This document shows positions 62,491 through 64,000 of a stretch of DNA of 64,000 nt, one piece after another. Made by a program: the position numbers and the translations under genes. Numbering within the stretch: the stretch's first letter is position 1; every line of letters starts with the position of its first letter. Under the pieces are notes generated by a model that worked only from the letters and a program-made list of their open reading frames with translations, was not told where the DNA came from and searched no databases. The DNA is taken from assembly GCA_965200835.1 (NCBI GenBank), contig OZ241390.1, forward strand, positions 434,001 to 498,000, written 5' to 3'. Source of the DNA: JAPPFW01 sp965200835 (GTDB lineage Bacteria > Actinomycetota > Acidimicrobiia > Spongiisociales > Spongiisociaceae).

Positions 62491-63543
62491 TCAACGGTGG
62501 GCCACCAGCACGAGGAAGTCACCGAGACCTCTAGGGTGAAGGAGGGTCTCGATGTCCTTGGTCCTGCTCCGCACTACGAGCCGCTCCTCCCAGCTACCCG
62601 CTCGAGCAAGGGCGAGTTCCTCCTTCCGCAGCCCAGCCAGGCGGTCACGGAGCCCGAGACGGGTGAGCAGCTCGTGCTGCCGCTCCAGCTCGGCGGTCAA
62701 CCCATGATCGACCGCCACATCCGCCAGCGCTGTGAAGTTCACATCGGCAGTCAGGTCGGTCATACCCGGTTCGGCCAGGGGGTGAGGTCCGAGGTGATGG
62801 TTGCGGTAGGTGCGCAAAGTCCCGTCCTTGCGCCGGGGAATCAGACCGGCCGCCGTGTCGCCATAGTCGATCACCAGGATCGACCCGGCCACCATCCGCT
62901 CGGCCAGCCCCGACAGCCAGGCTTCCGCTCCCAACTGGCACTCCACCACCCCACCTTCCGGGGGTCCGGGCGCGAACCTATCCAGCCAAGCCGACACCTC
63001 CGGACGGACGGGTGCTTGGACGAAGGCCAGATCCCCTCCGTCCCGACCCACCCAGCGTTCCGTCCAGCCGCTCGCTTCGCGCACCGCGATCGCCATTGGC
63101 AGGTTGTCCGCCACCTCGTTGGCGACTACCACCCCTCGCAGTCGAGCTGGAGTACCACCGGGAGGCACGACTTCCGCGTGGGGGAGGCGTTTCCTGATGG
63201 TCCCTCGGGCTGCGGACGACACCTCGACAGCCACCACGCGCGGGCTGAAGGACAGGTGTTCGACCAGCGGTTCGAGCAGCGAGCCCGACCCGGCGCCCAC
63301 CTCGACCAAGGTGAAGTCAGATGGTGCTCCCAGGCGCAGGTACTCCCCCTCCACATACCGGGCCAGGGTGGCACCGAACTCCGGGCTCACTTCCGGGCTG
63401 GTCAGGAAGTCCCCGCCGGAGTGTGAACGGAGCGGCCCGGAGGTGAAGTACCCCCCGTCCGGGTCGTAGAGGACCAGGTCCATGTAGACATCGAACGGGA
63501 TCGGCCCCTGCCGAGCGATCCGGTCCAAGATCATGTCGTTCAC
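62491..63543 (-). CDS. MidA/NDUFAF7-type SAM-dependent methyltransferase
   Basis: A 350-residue putative protein arginine methyltransferase family member (SAM-dependent, COG1565 type). MDLVLYDPDGGYFTSGPLRS and GGDFLTSPEVSPEFGATLAR are family marks near the N-terminus. The SAM loop is VEVGAGSGSLLEPLVEHL. NEVADNLPMAIAV corresponds to the family NE-x-x-D motif. VIDYGDTAAGLIPRRKDGTL then RTYRNHHLGPHPLAEPGMTD and LTADVNFTAL follow. In mitochondria the homologue helps assemble complex I; the bacterial target is not established. Confidence 0.88.
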   Translation of the reverse strand: MNDMILDRIARQGPIPFDVYMDLVLYDPDGGYFTSGPLRSHSGGDFLTSPEVSPEFGATLARYVEGEYLRLGAPSDFTLVEVGAGSGSLLEPLVEHLSFSPRVVAVEVSSAARGTIRKRLPHAEVVPPGGTPARLRGVVVANEVADNLPMAIAVREASGWTERWVGRDGGDLAFVQAPVRPEVSAWLDRFAPGPPEGGVVECQLGAEAWLSGLAERMVAGSILVIDYGDTAAGLIPRRKDGTLRTYRNHHLGPHPLAEPGMTDLTADVNFTALADVAVDHGLTAELERQHELLTRLGLRDRLAGLRKEELALARAGSWEERLVVRSRTKDIETLLHPRGLGDFLVLVAHR

Positions 63544-63646
63544 AAGGACCGCTCTTTACCTGGCACCACCAGAACCCTGCCGATCGACACGACGTGGTAG
63601 CAGAGCAGCGCAGAAGAACGGCACGACTCCGCGCGGTAAGTCCGTC

Positions 63647-64000
63647 CTAAAGCCTTGGGAGCAGGGCAGTGAACAGAGCGGCGAAACGGCCGGATGCTTG
63701 GTTGGCGCACTCGATTACCTCCTCACCCGTGAGCCGGTGGCCAGCGAGTCCGGCCGCCCGGTTGGTGCATAGGGAGATGGCCAGCACGTCCGCTCCCATG
63801 TGGCGAGCGGCGGTCGCCTCGGGCACCGTCGACATGCCCACCAGGGATGCCCCCAGCGTGATCGCCATCCTGATCTCGGCGGGTGTTTCGAACATCGGAC
63901 CGTGCCACCACAGATAGATGCCTTCCCGAAGCTGGACCCCCGCTTCTGCTGCCGCCGACCGGGCCTTGTCCTGGAGGGCCGGGGTGTATACGTCGGTCAT
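63647..64000 (-). CDS. Purine nucleoside phosphorylase, C-terminal part (runs off the window)
   Basis: The last 117 codons of a trimeric purine nucleoside phosphorylase, which splits inosine or guanosine with phosphate in purine salvage. TDVYTPALQDKARSAAAEAG, EGIYLWWHGPMFETPAEIRM, GASLVGMSTVPEATAARHMG and ISLCTNRAAGL (the base-contacting Asn region) are typical. The N-terminal half lies beyond base 64000, so the ATG at the edge is internal and not the start. Confidence 0.93.
   Translation of the reverse strand: MTDVYTPALQDKARSAAAEAGVQLREGIYLWWHGPMFETPAEIRMAITLGASLVGMSTVPEATAARHMGADVLAISLCTNRAAGLAGHRLTGEEVIECANQASGRFAALFTALLPRL

Overview
The window reads as a chromosome segment of a GC-rich actinobacterium. 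The family mix is actinobacterial: an HspR-regulated dnaK-grpE-dnaJ cluster, a DUF3151 protein, MurA with Asp in place of the catalytic Cys, polyphosphate kinase next to SixA, and the order tuf-rpmG-(3R)-hydroxyacyl dehydratase-trnW-secE-nusG-rplK-rplA-rplJ-rplL-rpoB-rpoC. An uncultured Acidimicrobiia-like lineage is my best guess. That placement is inference; no rRNA gene is present.

Layout. 0-11 kb: argS, a restriction-endonuclease-like gene cut by an in-frame amber codon, murA, an AT-rich two-gene island with a frameshifted second gene, a drug/daunorubicin-type ABC exporter, and a broken surface-layer (fibronectin III + SLH) gene. 11-20 kb: tRNA-Phe and tRNA-Asp, a heavily decayed DUF4143 remnant, threonine aldolase, purA, a winged-helix protein, ppk-sixA, and dxs. 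20-26 kb: a four-gene polar amino-acid ABC transporter (aapJQMP-like) with a terminator-like hairpin after the binding-protein gene. 26-31 kb: stomatin/NfeD pair, menB, a GrdB/PrdB-like selenoprotein, DUF3151, and a fused nucleotidyltransferase-HEPN protein. 31-37 kb: hspR-dnaJ-grpE-dnaK and a frameshifted AAA ATPase. 37-45 kb: metX-metY-CoA-binding protein, dnaX-recR, and a dGTPase overlapping a mannose-1-phosphate guanylyltransferase. 45-62 kb, all on the minus strand: tRNA-Tyr/Thr/Met, tuf, rpmG, a dehydratase, an ECF sigma/anti-sigma pair, tRNA-Trp, secE, nusG, rplK, rplA, rplJ, rplL, rpoB, rpoC. 62-64 kb: htpX (its 5' end), a MidA/NDUFAF7-type methyltransferase, and the 3' end of a purine nucleoside phosphorylase gene.

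Two loci stand out. The nusG gene (55327-57252) encodes 641 residues, not the usual 200-300. Ahead of an ordinary NGN-KOW NusG it carries two copies of a domain I recognise as Swt1-type HEPN, both without the catalytic His. The gene at 28807-29724 has an in-frame TGA at a UxxC position, followed 4 nt later by a hairpin shaped like a bacterial SECIS element, so it is very probably a true selenoprotein gene.

A third theme is decay restricted to accessory genes. Five accessory loci carry in-frame stops or frameshifts, while the roughly 40 housekeeping genes read cleanly. This argues for real pseudogenisation over poor sequence quality.
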